The notes under the pieces were generated by a model. The model did no database searches. It was not told where the DNA came from and worked only from the letters and a program-made list of their open reading frames with translations. Positions 55,156-64,000 of a DNA stretch of 64,000 nucleotides are shown in pieces. How positions within the stretch are numbered: the stretch's first letter is position 1; each line of letters starts with the position of its first letter. The stretch spans positions 57,998-121,997 of the forward strand of contig CAMLLB010000006.1 of the NCBI GenBank assembly GCA_946480815.1. Reading direction: 5' to 3'. This DNA is from an uncultured Flavobacteriales bacterium (GTDB lineage Bacteria; Bacteroidota; Bacteroidia; Flavobacteriales; Crocinitomicaceae). A program made the translations under genes and the position numbers.

Positions 55156-56328
55156 TTATCCGTTATATACGAACTCTCCAACTTCCGAGCGGACAGTTAC
55201 CTGTTTTCCCGACATTTTTTCTACGTGCCCGATAATTTGCGCATCAATTCCAAATGACTTACTGATATCGATAATTTGCTGCGCTTCACTTTCCGGCAAA
55301 TAAACTTCCATGCGGTGCCCCATATTGAAGACTTTGTACATTTCCTTCCAATCAGTACCGGATTCTTCCTGAATCATTTTGAAAAGCGGTGGAATCGGGA
55401 ATAAATTATCCTTAATGACATGAACATCATCCACAAAATGCAACACTTTTGTTTGCGCCCCGCCGGAACAATGCACCATTCCATGAATAGACGAACGGCA
55501 TTTATCCAAAATCGCTTTAATTACCGGTGCATAGGTTCTCGTAGGAGAAAGCACCAATTTCCCGGCATCCACCGGAACACCATCAATCTGATCTGTGAGG
55601 TTCTTAGACCCGGAATATACCAGTTCGGCAGGAACCGCTGCATCAAAACTTTCTGGATACTTAGCTGCTAATGTTTTATTGAATACATCATGACGGGCAG
55701 AAGTCAATCCGTTGGATCCCATTCCACCGTTGTATGCATCTTCATAAGTTGCCTGGCCGTAAGAAGCCAATCCTACGATCACATCACCTCCCTGAATGGT
55801 ATGATTCGAAATCACCTCAGAGCGTTTCATGCGACAAACTACCGTAGAGTCGACAATAATGGTGCGAACCAAATCCCCCACATCAGCGGTTTCACCACCT
55901 GTTGAATAGATTCCGATTCCCTGCTCACGCAGCGTTTCCAGCAATTCTTCCGTTCCATTGATAATTGCAGCGATAACTTCCCCGGTAATCAGGTTCTTAT
56001 TTCTCCCGATGGTAGAAGATAACAAAATGTTTTCGGTAGCTCCGACACACAGCAGATCATCGATATTCATAATCAATGCATCCTGGGCAATTCCTTTCCA
56101 AACAGAAATATCACCGGTTTCTTTCCAATACATGTATGCCAGCGAAGACTTTGTTCCTGCACCATCCGCGTGCATAACGATACAATAGTCTTCATCTCCG
56201 GTCAAATAATCGGGTACGATCTTGCAAAATGCTTTCGGGAACAAGCCTTTGTCGACTTTTTTGATTGCATTATGCACTTCTTCTTTTCCTGCGGAAACAC
56301 CTCGTAAATTGTATCGAATATCTGACAT
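55156..56328 (-). CDS. purM: Phosphoribosylformylglycinamidine cyclo-ligase (AIR synthase)
   Basis: A 390-residue PurM-type enzyme of de novo purine synthesis, of the longer Bacteroidota form. Motifs are MSDIRYNLRGVSAGKEEVHN at the start, IVMHADGAGTKSSLAYMYWK, NIDDLLCVGATENIL and GGETADVGDLVRTI. It binds ATP and FGAM. The open frame has an 18-residue extension; the ATG at 56328 gives the family start. A terminator for the upstream PorE-like gene lies 53 bases before it. Confidence 0.93.
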   Translation of the reverse strand: MSDIRYNLRGVSAGKEEVHNAIKKVDKGLFPKAFCKIVPDYLTGDEDYCIVMHADGAGTKSSLAYMYWKETGDISVWKGIAQDALIMNIDDLLCVGATENILLSSTIGRNKNLITGEVIAAIINGTEELLETLREQGIGIYSTGGETADVGDLVRTIIVDSTVVCRMKRSEVISNHTIQGGDVIVGLASYGQATYEDAYNGGMGSNGLTSARHDVFNKTLAAKYPESFDAAVPAELVYSGSKNLTDQIDGVPVDAGKLVLSPTRTYAPVIKAILDKCRSSIHGMVHCSGGAQTKVLHFVDDVHVIKDNLFPIPPLFKMIQEESGTDWKEMYKVFNMGHRMEVYLPESEAQQIIDISKSFGIDAQIIGHVEKMSGKQVTVRSEVGEFVYNG

Positions 56329-56380
56329 AGTAAAATTTGAAAGGGCAAAGTTACAAAATTCAATTGAGAGGACGGAATAC

Positions 56381-56413
56381 AAAAAGCCTTCATCATTTTG
56401 ATGAAGGCTTTTT
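56381..56413 (-). terminator. Terminator of the PorE-like gene
   Basis: A 15-base inverted repeat, AAAAAGCCTTCATCA, TTT, then its complement. Both flanks give T tracts, so it can act in either direction. Confidence 0.92.
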
Positions 56414-56502
56414 GCAATTATTTTCAGCAGTATTTCAATTATCGCGAACGATACTTTTTGACTGCACTAACGTTTGTCTCTTATCAGAAGCAATACTTCT
56501 TC

Positions 56503-58677
56503 TTACTTCGCTTTCGGAAGTGGTTTAAATATCAGGTAATCCGGATTTGCAGGAGGAGCCGTAGCCGGATCGAACTCCAGGGTAATCACCTTACCTTCCG
56601 TACGTCTGTTATACTGCTGTAGTTGCTCAAACAATCTCTTGTTTGTTTTCTTGAACTGGTTAATGTAAGCTTCTTTCAATACAATTACCTGGGTTCCTGC
56701 GATCGTTGCTCCATTTGCATCTTTCGGCTCAGATTCCGTGTATTTACCAGCCAACAAGTAAACTGTTCTCGGTTCACGTTCTCCTTTTCCGATAGGAATA
56801 ATTCTGCGCGGATCGATTCCTTTTTCCTCTACTAAGTACTTGTAACAAGCTTTAGCACGGTTTTCAGAAAGCACCTGGTTATAGACATCATTACCACGAG
56901 GGTCAGTGTGTGAACTCAACTCAAGTACCAATCCAGGGAACTCGTTCAATAGGTTATATACGAAGATCAAGGAATCCTTGGAGTTGATTGAAGAATCAAC
57001 TAACAAGTCCCATTTTGCCAAAGGATAACGTACTTCCGGAAGACGGATCGGTTTTTTAACAGGGAATAATCCCATATCCAATACGAAATCCTGGTTGTAT
57101 TTCAATCCTTTTGTTGAGATCGATGCTCCCAATTTATCTTCGTAGTACCCTTCTTTCGAAATAGTTACTTTGTAATCAGACTCTTCAGCAATGTAACGGT
57201 CTCCGTTTGGTTTTTTATCCCAGTATACGGATCCGTCTTTTGCAGTTAAACCTTCCCATTTCTCGTTTGCATTTGATCCGGTAACAACCACTTTCACACC
57301 TTCGATCTTTGTCTGGCGTGTTTTATCCAATAGGTCAAATACATTCACTTTCAAGCTGAAAATGTTCGGAGGCAACTCATACATCCAAAGATCCGGGCTG
57401 AATTGCTCACCTACGTTTCCTTTACGCTCAGAAGTAAAATATCCTTTGCGGTCATCTACCTGAACCATTGCATAGTCGTTAAACTCAGAGTTGATCGGCG
57501 AACCGAAGTTTGTCGGTTTTTCCCACTGATTTTTATCTCCTACTTTTTCAGCACGGAACATATCCAGGGCACCCATTCCAGGAAGACCGTCAGAAGCGTA
57601 GATCAAATCTCCATTTCTTGCGAAACTTGGGAACAATTCATTTCCTGCAGTATTGATTTCAGGTCCCATGTTTGCTGGCATTGACCATGAATCTGATTTT
57701 TTGTCGTACGTAGTGTACCATAAATCGTGACCTCCCTGACCACCAGGCATATCAGACGCAAAGATTAAGAATTTTGCATCATCACTAACACAAGGGTGAC
57801 CAACAGAAAGTGTATCGTTAGGTTTCAAAGCAAGTTTCTTCGGACGTTCCCATCCTTTTCCACCTAATTCAGACATATAGATATCACAACCTAAATTTTT
57901 CTTTTTCAAACTCGGACAACGAGTAAAGAACATCGTCTTACCGCGTGCATCAATAGATAAGGTACCTTCGCTATCTTCCGTATTGATACTATCTCCAACG
58001 ATTGGCTTTGGCTCCAGCCAGTTTCCTTTTTTATCCAATTCAGAAACGAAGATGTCCATGTATTTTTGACAAGTCAACGGATCTTTTGCTTTACCCTGAA
58101 GTCCTTCACGATCACTGGAAGTACCGAAAGCGATTTGAGTTTCTTTCTTATCCACGAACATCGGTGCCATTTCAAACCCTTCCTTATTCAAGGCTTTTAC
58201 GTTTGAAACCGTGTGACGTGTTCTGTTTTCCTTAAATTCTTCAAACATCTTGCAAGAAGCAATTCCAACGTCCGCTCTTGGATCGTCCGGAACTAACGCC
58301 TTATATGCCGTGTAATTTTCCTGAGCTTTTTTCAAGTCACCCATTTGACGAAGCATGTTCGCATTATACAACAAAACAAGCGGTTCTTTTTTCTGGTACT
58401 TCAATAAAATAGCTTTCTCATACCACTCGTTCGCATTTTTGAACTGGTCTGTCATTCTGTAGCTCTCAGCTGTTTTAAAAGCCATTTCGCCTTTCAGTGC
58501 AAGTCCTGATTTAGACTTACGCTTGATTTTCGAATAAGCTAGCTGGGTTTTTTCTGCAGCTTCACAGTAATTTCCACTTCTAAACTGAGTATTTGCATCT
58601 TTAATTTGTTTCACTTGTCCGAAAGACACGCTGGAAACAACTAAAAGTCCAGATAAAATAAGCGTTTTAACATTCAT
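56503..58677 (-). CDS. PorE-like protein: TPR, PD40 propeller, CRD and OmpA domain (T9SS-associated)
   Basis: A 724-residue protein. Domain order: signal peptide (LILSGLLVVSSVSFGQ); TPR repeats (about 25-150, FRSGNYCEAAEKTQLAYSKI); a PD40/WD40-like propeller (about 155-450, SEGTLSIDARGKTMFFTRC, HPCVSDDAKFLIFASDMPGG); a carboxypeptidase-regulatory-like domain (about 460-560); and a C-terminal OmpA domain (LELSSHTDPRGNDVYNQ). This order is the published architecture of PorE, a periplasmic peptidoglycan-binding part of the type IX secretion machine. PorE and related OmpA proteins exist in several copies in these genomes, so the exact role is inference. The ATG at 58677 is preferred over 58707. 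Confidence 0.87.
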   Translation of the reverse strand: MNVKTLILSGLLVVSSVSFGQVKQIKDANTQFRSGNYCEAAEKTQLAYSKIKRKSKSGLALKGEMAFKTAESYRMTDQFKNANEWYEKAILLKYQKKEPLVLLYNANMLRQMGDLKKAQENYTAYKALVPDDPRADVGIASCKMFEEFKENRTRHTVSNVKALNKEGFEMAPMFVDKKETQIAFGTSSDREGLQGKAKDPLTCQKYMDIFVSELDKKGNWLEPKPIVGDSINTEDSEGTLSIDARGKTMFFTRCPSLKKKNLGCDIYMSELGGKGWERPKKLALKPNDTLSVGHPCVSDDAKFLIFASDMPGGQGGHDLWYTTYDKKSDSWSMPANMGPEINTAGNELFPSFARNGDLIYASDGLPGMGALDMFRAEKVGDKNQWEKPTNFGSPINSEFNDYAMVQVDDRKGYFTSERKGNVGEQFSPDLWMYELPPNIFSLKVNVFDLLDKTRQTKIEGVKVVVTGSNANEKWEGLTAKDGSVYWDKKPNGDRYIAEESDYKVTISKEGYYEDKLGASISTKGLKYNQDFVLDMGLFPVKKPIRLPEVRYPLAKWDLLVDSSINSKDSLIFVYNLLNEFPGLVLELSSHTDPRGNDVYNQVLSENRAKACYKYLVEEKGIDPRRIIPIGKGEREPRTVYLLAGKYTESEPKDANGATIAGTQVIVLKEAYINQFKKTNKRLFEQLQQYNRRTEGKVITLEFDPATAPPANPDYLIFKPLPKAK

Positions 58678-58839
58678 AGCAAGGTGCAATCTTTTTATAA
58701 TAAACACAGTGATAATAGAACAACTATCGATTAAAGGTATAGTTAAACAGTTATCATGATTGCCGAAATTAAATTAAAATTTTGAATACACGTTATTTAT
58801 CGCGGAAAAAAAAACGACTAACCTGCTTTTTGTGATAAT

Positions 58840-59868
58840 TTATTCAGAGACGTATCTCTCCCATTTCTGTAGTAAAACTTGAAATCCGTCGGGTAAATCG
58901 GAATCAAATTGCATCCATTCTCCTGTTCGCGGATGTTGGAATCCTAACGATTTTGCATGCAATGCCTGACCGGGAATTAAATCAAAGCAATTTGAAATGA
59001 ACTGCTTGTATTTATCATGTGTTGTACCTTTTACAATGCGGTCACCGCCATATTCCAGGTCATGGAACAGCGGATGGCCTTTCCATTTCAAATGTGTACG
59101 GATCTGATGCGTTCTTCCAGTTTCCAATTTACATTCAACCAGCGTAACGAGACCATACCGTTTCAACACCTTTACGTGCGTTACTGCATGCTTTCCATGA
59201 TCTCCATCAGGAAAGACGGTCATTACTTTTCTATTTTGCAAAGAACGGCCCAGGTTCCCTTCGATTCTCAGGTCTTCTTCCAGATCTCCCCAAACCAGGG
59301 CCTGATACCTTCTTTCGGTCGTCCGGTCATAAAATTGTTTTGCCAGGTTCGTCAATGCATCTTCTGTTTTCGCCACAACCATAATACCGGTTGTATGCTT
59401 GTCTAAACGATGGACCAATCCGGGCCTTCCAAAATAATCCGATTTCCGTTCGGGTAAATTGTCGAAATGATATACCAGGGCATTTACAAGAGTTCCGGTG
59501 TAATTCCCATAACCCGGATGCACCACCATATTTGCAGGTTTATTTACAACTATCAGTTCATGATCTTCATAAACGATATCTAAGGGAATATTTTGCGGAA
59601 TTAATTCTATCTCACGGACTGGGTAAGGCAAAACAATCGCCACCTCGTCATGCGGTTTTATCTTATAATTGGATTTAACCGGTTTTCCATTGACAACCAC
59701 ACTTCCATTCTTCGCCGCGGATTGAATTTTATTCCGGGAAGTATTTGGAAGGCGGTCTAATAAGTATTTATCTATCCGAACAGACTCTTGTCCCGGATCT
59801 GCTTTAAAACGGTAATGTTCAAAAAGTTCTTCTTCTTCTTGCTCAACATCCTGAACATCTTCATTCAT
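58840..59868 (-). CDS. rluD: RluA-family 23S rRNA pseudouridine synthase (RluD-like)
   Basis: A 342-residue enzyme. After an acidic leader comes an S4 RNA-binding domain (SVRIDKYLLDRLPNTSRNKI) and the catalytic domain with GLVHRLDKHTTGIMVVAKT (catalytic Asp) and LETGRTHQIRTHLKWKGHPL. It converts uridines in rRNA to pseudouridine. Similarity and length favour RluD (helix 69 sites), but RluC/RluA cannot be excluded. It begins 3 bases after the T9SS gene stop, the last gene of an operon with PASTA and the T9SS protein. Confidence 0.9.
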   Translation of the reverse strand: MNEDVQDVEQEEEELFEHYRFKADPGQESVRIDKYLLDRLPNTSRNKIQSAAKNGSVVVNGKPVKSNYKIKPHDEVAIVLPYPVREIELIPQNIPLDIVYEDHELIVVNKPANMVVHPGYGNYTGTLVNALVYHFDNLPERKSDYFGRPGLVHRLDKHTTGIMVVAKTEDALTNLAKQFYDRTTERRYQALVWGDLEEDLRIEGNLGRSLQNRKVMTVFPDGDHGKHAVTHVKVLKRYGLVTLVECKLETGRTHQIRTHLKWKGHPLFHDLEYGGDRIVKGTTHDKYKQFISNCFDLIPGQALHAKSLGFQHPRTGEWMQFDSDLPDGFQVLLQKWERYVSE

Positions 59869-59871
59869 TGC

Positions 59872-62079
59872 TTATCTGATAATTTTCTTAACTGTTTGCG
59901 AGTTGTTTAACTTCAGGAAATAAATTCCACCCGGAGCATCACTCAAATCGAAGTGAAGATCTTCTGCTCCAATGGTGAAAAGCGTACGTCCCTGTGAATC
60001 AACCAAAATTGCACCCGGGAATGTGCTTTCTGACCTCCAGTCAATGTTCACTATTCCTGTTGTTGGATTAGGATAAACATTCCAATCAATCTCTTCTCTT
60101 TCCAATTCACCCACCCCCAAATTGTAATTATCAGAAGTTAAAATGATCGGTCTGATCATCGGGACTCCGGATTGAGAAGAATTTTGCCAGGTAGTTCCAC
60201 CATTCAATGAGAAAAACAATTTCCCGGTCTGTGGTGTGTTTTTGTCAAACCCAATGTTTAACGGATCCACATCAATTTGTCTCATCCCTACATAAAACGG
60301 AGCGTTAGGTAACGGAAGACGTATATTATTCAGAAGGTAATCTGTAAATACCCCTCTTCCATCTTCATAAACAGGTGTTCTCGGGTAGAAAAACTGATCT
60401 TCATACAAAACAGCTCCCGGAGCACCGTTATTATCACCCCAAACAGTCAATAAGAATAATTTATTGGACAAATCCTTCACTGTCGGAACAAAACACATTC
60501 TGACACCAAGCAGCGTATCAGCCTGGTAAGGCACGAATTTAAGGGCTACCCTTCCCTGTACTTGCGAAATTCCATAAGCAGCTTCAGCAGACCCATCATC
60601 GTAGGCATACACATTCTCGAACACTTGCTGGGTATAAGAAGAATCGTTTAACGCCAGGTTCGGGAATTGAGCACCTGCATTTGCAATGATGTCGAAAGTT
60701 TTGGTTGTCACTGGTGGTACAGTTGAAAAAGTGTACCCCCCGGTAAAATCATGTAAACTCGTATAAGTGGTACGTGGGGCATAATTGATATTCCCACCGG
60801 ATAAGGTTTGCGCCACCAGGGTAAAGCTTCCTTCCGTTGTTCCTCCGAAATCAACTTTTACAGTTCCGTTCAAGTTGTTTTCAGGAATGTTCGAACCGTT
60901 TCGAACGGTCACTTTCACTTCCGGGTTCATATGAGTCGGGTTATTTACCCAATGTTCCCAGGGAACTTCAGTATAATCATCGATCAGCGATCCAAGTCTG
61001 TAAACGAAAGCAAAATCCTTAAACAAGGTATCCTGGTACCCGCTTCCATTTCTTAAATGAACGTAATCCAAGTGGAATTCGTCCAGCATACCGGAAAGTG
61101 CTCCATAGTTCTTAAATCTGAATTTAAAGCCATCCGTCAAATATGCTGCATTGACAATTTTTAAGTGCCCCAGTTTGAAATCACCTTGCGGGCCACCATT
61201 GATTGACCATACGCGATTCCACTCATCGGTGTTTTTATCGTAAAACTCCAATACAAGTGAATCCTGCTGTTCCGGCACATCACCAAACCCCTGGCGTTGC
61301 ACCAAAAAACTCATGTAAATCGAATCGTTTGGAGTAAAACCTGACAAATTAATTGTTTTGGATGTTAAGTAATCGGCATACCCCGTTTGAGTAGTTCCGA
61401 TGGCATAAGGATAACCAGTTTCATCCAAGCCATCAAAGGTAACAACACCCAATGTCCAGGGATTTACAGCGTGTGTGTAATTGTGATACGCCGACAAATC
61501 AGCCCAATAGGCTGTCGGATCTACTTCATGTGCAAAGAATATGGTAACAGAATCCTGTTTGGTATCCGGATTTGACAAATAAACGGTATCTATATCGTTG
61601 GCAAAATCCAGGGTGTCGTATATATCATAAGGCGGATACAACTGGATAGTTGAATAAACTACCGGATAATGCTGGAAATCGGCCATTTTGATACTAATCA
61701 AAGGTAAATCCGTTTGAGTGGTTATTCCAGCCGAAGTGGTATAGCGTCTTGTTGGGGAAGAAGAAAACAATTTATCCACTGTCAGCGGAACATCGGACAA
61801 GTCGGTCAAATAAAAAAACTCTTGTTCCGTCACGTTTGCATCTCCCGGTTGTGCATCCAACACTGGGAATTTGGAATGAGAAAATTCATCCAAAAGCGGT
61901 AATGACAAGGTATCAAATGAATACACAAAGGTGCTGTCAATATTGGTTGTGCTTTTCAAATTAAGGGACCTGTTCTTTGAACCTTCTCTTTTCATCGCGC
62001 CAATCGGACTTAAAATTTCCTGTCCGAATGAAACAAAACCAAATACAAATACAAAAACGGTGACTAAACTAAATTTCAT
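59872..62079 (-). CDS. Large secreted protein with T9SS type A sorting domain
   Basis: A 735-residue protein with a signal peptide (FSLVTVFVFVFGFVSFGQ). Its body is beta-rich and has no enzyme motif (LSGFTPNDSIYMSFLVQRQG, GSGYQDTLFKDFAFVYRLGS). The type A C terminus is WNVYPNPTTGIVNIDW, AILVDSQGRTLFTIG and LSDAPGGIYFLKLNNSQTVK. Export across the outer membrane by the type IX system is expected. Function is unknown. It sits between the PASTA gene (15-base gap) and rluD (3-base gap), so it is co-transcribed with cell-wall and ribosome genes. Confidence 0.9.
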   Translation of the reverse strand: MKFSLVTVFVFVFGFVSFGQEILSPIGAMKREGSKNRSLNLKSTTNIDSTFVYSFDTLSLPLLDEFSHSKFPVLDAQPGDANVTEQEFFYLTDLSDVPLTVDKLFSSSPTRRYTTSAGITTQTDLPLISIKMADFQHYPVVYSTIQLYPPYDIYDTLDFANDIDTVYLSNPDTKQDSVTIFFAHEVDPTAYWADLSAYHNYTHAVNPWTLGVVTFDGLDETGYPYAIGTTQTGYADYLTSKTINLSGFTPNDSIYMSFLVQRQGFGDVPEQQDSLVLEFYDKNTDEWNRVWSINGGPQGDFKLGHLKIVNAAYLTDGFKFRFKNYGALSGMLDEFHLDYVHLRNGSGYQDTLFKDFAFVYRLGSLIDDYTEVPWEHWVNNPTHMNPEVKVTVRNGSNIPENNLNGTVKVDFGGTTEGSFTLVAQTLSGGNINYAPRTTYTSLHDFTGGYTFSTVPPVTTKTFDIIANAGAQFPNLALNDSSYTQQVFENVYAYDDGSAEAAYGISQVQGRVALKFVPYQADTLLGVRMCFVPTVKDLSNKLFLLTVWGDNNGAPGAVLYEDQFFYPRTPVYEDGRGVFTDYLLNNIRLPLPNAPFYVGMRQIDVDPLNIGFDKNTPQTGKLFFSLNGGTTWQNSSQSGVPMIRPIILTSDNYNLGVGELEREEIDWNVYPNPTTGIVNIDWRSESTFPGAILVDSQGRTLFTIGAEDLHFDLSDAPGGIYFLKLNNSQTVKKIIR

Positions 62080-62094
62080 CCAATTAAAATTTAC

Positions 62095-62883
62095 CTACCT
62101 TTTTTCAGCTGAAACCATGATTGTTGTACCGGAAGGAACGGTTACTCCTTCAATAAACTCAGGACTTTGAGAATAAATAACAGCATTGGTTGAATCCGCA
62201 GCATTTGTACATCCATCACATGCACCAACTGAAATCTGTAGCGATATTCCACTTAAACGCGCTTTAGCCTCAGATATTGTTAATCCGTTCAAATCAATTA
62301 CAGTAACCGGTTGTGCTTCGTTATTCTGACCTACAACCAAAGTGATCGTACTTCCTACCGGAATTTTAGTTCCTTCCTTGATCTCTTTTCCGTTATAAAG
62401 CTGTCTCAATACAGCTCCATTTGATTCCGATGTAGGAACATATGTTTTACGGCACTTCAAGCCTCTGTTTTTCAGGATACTTTCGGAAATACGCTCAGAT
62501 TTATCGATCAGGCTTGGCATTTCCACCAAACGTGATTTTTTGGAGACCTGAACACGGATAATCCGTCCCGGCTTCACACAAACAAGCGATTTGGAAGTTG
62601 GTAACGGATCCTGGGAAACAATTGTTCCGGTAGGTAATTCCGGTTTGAAAACCGAATCCAATACCTCTATTTTCAATTCCAAAGCCTCCAGTTTAGATTG
62701 TGCACTGCTGGTTTTCAATCCAACAACATTCGGAACATCAATCTTCTCACCGTGATTTGTATAGGAATCCAAATAGAAGACAAGGATCAGGATCACAATA
62801 AAATAGGTAAGCACAATATAAAGCGTATGCTTCAAAAAATGCCTGCTCCAAACAAATGCTTTAAGCTTCTGAAAAAACTTCAT
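62095..62883 (-). CDS. PASTA domain protein, membrane anchored
   Basis: A 263-residue protein with a short cytoplasmic start, one membrane helix (about 19-40, HTLYIVLTYFIVILILVFYL) and three PASTA domains (IDVPNVVGLKTSSAQSKLEA, VEMPSLIDKSERISESILKN, VTVIDLNGLTISEAKARL). PASTA domains bind peptidoglycan fragments, so a role in cell-wall sensing or synthesis is likely. No kinase domain is attached. The ATG at 62883 is chosen because the open frame adds 26 residues that look non-native. It is divergent from ddl, another cell-wall gene. Confidence 0.9.
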   Translation of the reverse strand: MKFFQKLKAFVWSRHFLKHTLYIVLTYFIVILILVFYLDSYTNHGEKIDVPNVVGLKTSSAQSKLEALELKIEVLDSVFKPELPTGTIVSQDPLPTSKSLVCVKPGRIIRVQVSKKSRLVEMPSLIDKSERISESILKNRGLKCRKTYVPTSESNGAVLRQLYNGKEIKEGTKIPVGSTITLVVGQNNEAQPVTVIDLNGLTISEAKARLSGISLQISVGACDGCTNAADSTNAVIYSQSPEFIEGVTVPSGTTIMVSAEKR

Positions 62884-62903
62884 AAATCGATTGTAAGTTG
62901 CAA

Positions 62904-62911
62904 CAAATATA
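62904..62911 (-). promoter_or_regulatory. Possible -7 element of the PASTA operon
   Basis: TATATTTG on the minus strand, 20 bases before the ATG at 62883. TTG words upstream are at unusual spacing (15 or 23), so support is partial. Confidence 0.5.
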
Positions 62912-63012
62912 GAAAGAATGTTTCTGCAAGTACGCAAAGCACAAAATGAAGCTTTTAACAATCTGTTCTGAAAACTTTTCGCACGGCTTAAAATGACAAT
63001 TTAATTAAGCAC

Positions 63013-63020
63013 TAATTTTG
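63013..63020 (+). promoter_or_regulatory. Possible -7 element of ddl
   Basis: TAATTTTG, 12 bases before the ddl ATG. No well-placed TTG, so only the -7 part is supported. Confidence 0.5.
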
Positions 63021-63032
63021 TAAAAAAACAAT

Positions 63033-63998
63033 ATGAAGCTGGTTGGTTTGTTTTGTGGTGGGTATTCTTCCGAATTTGAAATTTCTCTGAAAAGTGCTCA
63101 AACCATCATGGATAATTTCCCGAAAGAATACGAAGTGGTTCCAATCCATGTACTTGAAAGCGGATGGTTTGTACCGAATGGTCCCGAAAAATCCCCTTTT
63201 TCAATTGAAAGTATGAGTTTTACAAGCAATGGTAAAGAACGTAAAATTGATATCGGTTTGATCTATATTCACGGAAACCCGGGTGAAAATGGAAAAATCC
63301 AGGCTTTGCTGGATATGAAAGGCGTCCCATATGTGAATTCAAACGCACTTGCTTCCGAATTGAGTTTTGATAAATGGTATTGCAACCAATTCCTGTCCCG
63401 TTTCGGAATTCCGGTTGCAAAATCGCTTTTCTTAAAATCAAAAGATCAATTCACTCCTGAGCACATCCTGAATGAGTTAGGCTTACCTTGTTTTGTAAAG
63501 CCTTCTGATTCCGGTTCAAGTTTCGGGATCAGCAAAGTATCGAAAGCAGAAGATCTGAAAAATGCGCTGGACAAGGCATTCGAAGAAGGAGATACTATCG
63601 TTATTGAATCTTTCCTGAAAGGAACCGAGGTTACCTGTGGAGTTTATCGTTCACCACAAGGATTAATCACCTTGCCTTTGACGGAAATCGTCACTGAAAA
63701 TGATTTCTTTGATTACGAAGCGAAATATCTGGGACAATCCCAGGAAATAACTCCGGCACGTGTTTCAGATGAAATTCGAAATGCGGTTTGGGAGACTTCA
63801 AAAGAGGTTTACAGCTTACTTCAACTGAAATCAATTGCGCGGATTGACTTTATGGTTGTGAATAACGTTCCGCATGTGATTGAAGTAAATACAACTCCGG
63901 GGTTTTCGGCTGCAAGTTTGGTTCCTCAGATGCTGGCAGAAGCAGGAATTTCGATTACGGATTTCTGGGCGGAAATTTTTGAGGTGGAGCTTCGCTAA
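63033..63998 (+). CDS. ddl: D-alanine--D-alanine ligase
   Basis: A 321-residue ATP-grasp enzyme that makes the D-Ala-D-Ala dipeptide for peptidoglycan. Motifs are VGLFCGGYSSEFEISLKSAQ at the start, GLPCFVKPSDSGSSFGISKV (ATP-binding), VIESFLKGTEVTCGVY and IARIDFMVVNNVPHVIEVNT with TTPGFSAASLVPQM (metal-binding Asp, Glu and Asn). The gene is complete; its stop is two bases from the window end. It is divergent from the PASTA operon. Confidence 0.96.
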   Translation: MKLVGLFCGGYSSEFEISLKSAQTIMDNFPKEYEVVPIHVLESGWFVPNGPEKSPFSIESMSFTSNGKERKIDIGLIYIHGNPGENGKIQALLDMKGVPYVNSNALASELSFDKWYCNQFLSRFGIPVAKSLFLKSKDQFTPEHILNELGLPCFVKPSDSGSSFGISKVSKAEDLKNALDKAFEEGDTIVIESFLKGTEVTCGVYRSPQGLITLPLTEIVTENDFFDYEAKYLGQSQEITPARVSDEIRNAVWETSKEVYSLLQLKSIARIDFMVVNNVPHVIEVNTTPGFSAASLVPQMLAEAGISITDFWAEIFEVELR

Positions 63999-64000
63999 AG

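Overview
The window looks like a chromosomal segment from a Bacteroidota bacterium of the Flavobacteriales type; a Fluviicola/Crocinitomicaceae-like genome fits best, but that placement is inference. Supporting signs are: four proteins with type IX secretion (T9SS) C-terminal sorting or gliding-type domains; a TonB-dependent receptor paired with a DUF4249 lipoprotein; a PorE-like T9SS protein; a DUF3467 protein; promoters of the TTG-N18/19-TAnnTTTG type; and no useful Shine-Dalgarno sequences.

Region 1 (1-12873, minus strand) is a surface-polysaccharide locus in two blocks. Block A (1-3895) holds a WbpP-like sugar-nucleotide 4-epimerase, a Wzx-type flippase, a HisH/HisF pair of the glycosyl-amidation type, and the start of a non-hydrolysing UDP-HexNAc 2-epimerase. 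Block B (6525-12873) holds a second flippase, two O-antigen polymerase/ligase-like proteins, GT2 and GT4 glycosyltransferases and a NeuD-type acyltransferase, mostly joined by ATGA overlaps. A housekeeping block (zapB-like, zapA, rny) lies between them.

Region 2 (12910-18776) holds DUF3467, an orphan TPR histidine kinase, an EamA transporter, a lipoprotein, an outer-membrane barrel and a T9SS cargo protein.

Region 3 (18891-33549, minus strand) is the transcription/translation core. In transcription order it runs rpsU, xerC, hpf, tRNA-Thr(TGT), tRNA-Tyr, tRNA-Gly, tRNA-Thr(GGT), tuf, tRNA-Trp, secE, nusG, rplK, rplA, rplJ, rplL, rpoB, rpoC. A hairpin with a T tract sits between rplL and rpoB, and rpoB has only a TTG start.

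Region 4 (33659-42813) is mixed metabolism: acyl-CoA dehydrogenase, apt, an HhH protein, an RmlD-like reductase, PspC, DUF2851, a type-B T9SS protein, and methionine salvage genes mtnA, mtnC and mtnD. mtnB lies 5.5 kb away at 48264-48866.

Region 5 (42814-48166) separates mtnD from mtnB. It contains intergenic arrays of 7-bp units interrupted by perfect palindromes, an OmpA-like lipoprotein, and an AT-rich accessory cassette. The cassette has an AlbA_2 (Schlafen-type) protein, a class II Fic enzyme with a perfect 10-bp inverted repeat just before its start, and a membrane coiled-coil protein. A Ycf48-like T9SS protein follows. This cassette is the best candidate for an uncharacterised system in the window.

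Region 6 (48264-63998) holds mtnB, a fatty-acid/sterol hydroxylase, pyrF, DUF4249 plus TonB receptor, prfA, purM, the PorE-like protein, and a cell-envelope group (rluD-like, T9SS protein, PASTA protein, divergent ddl).
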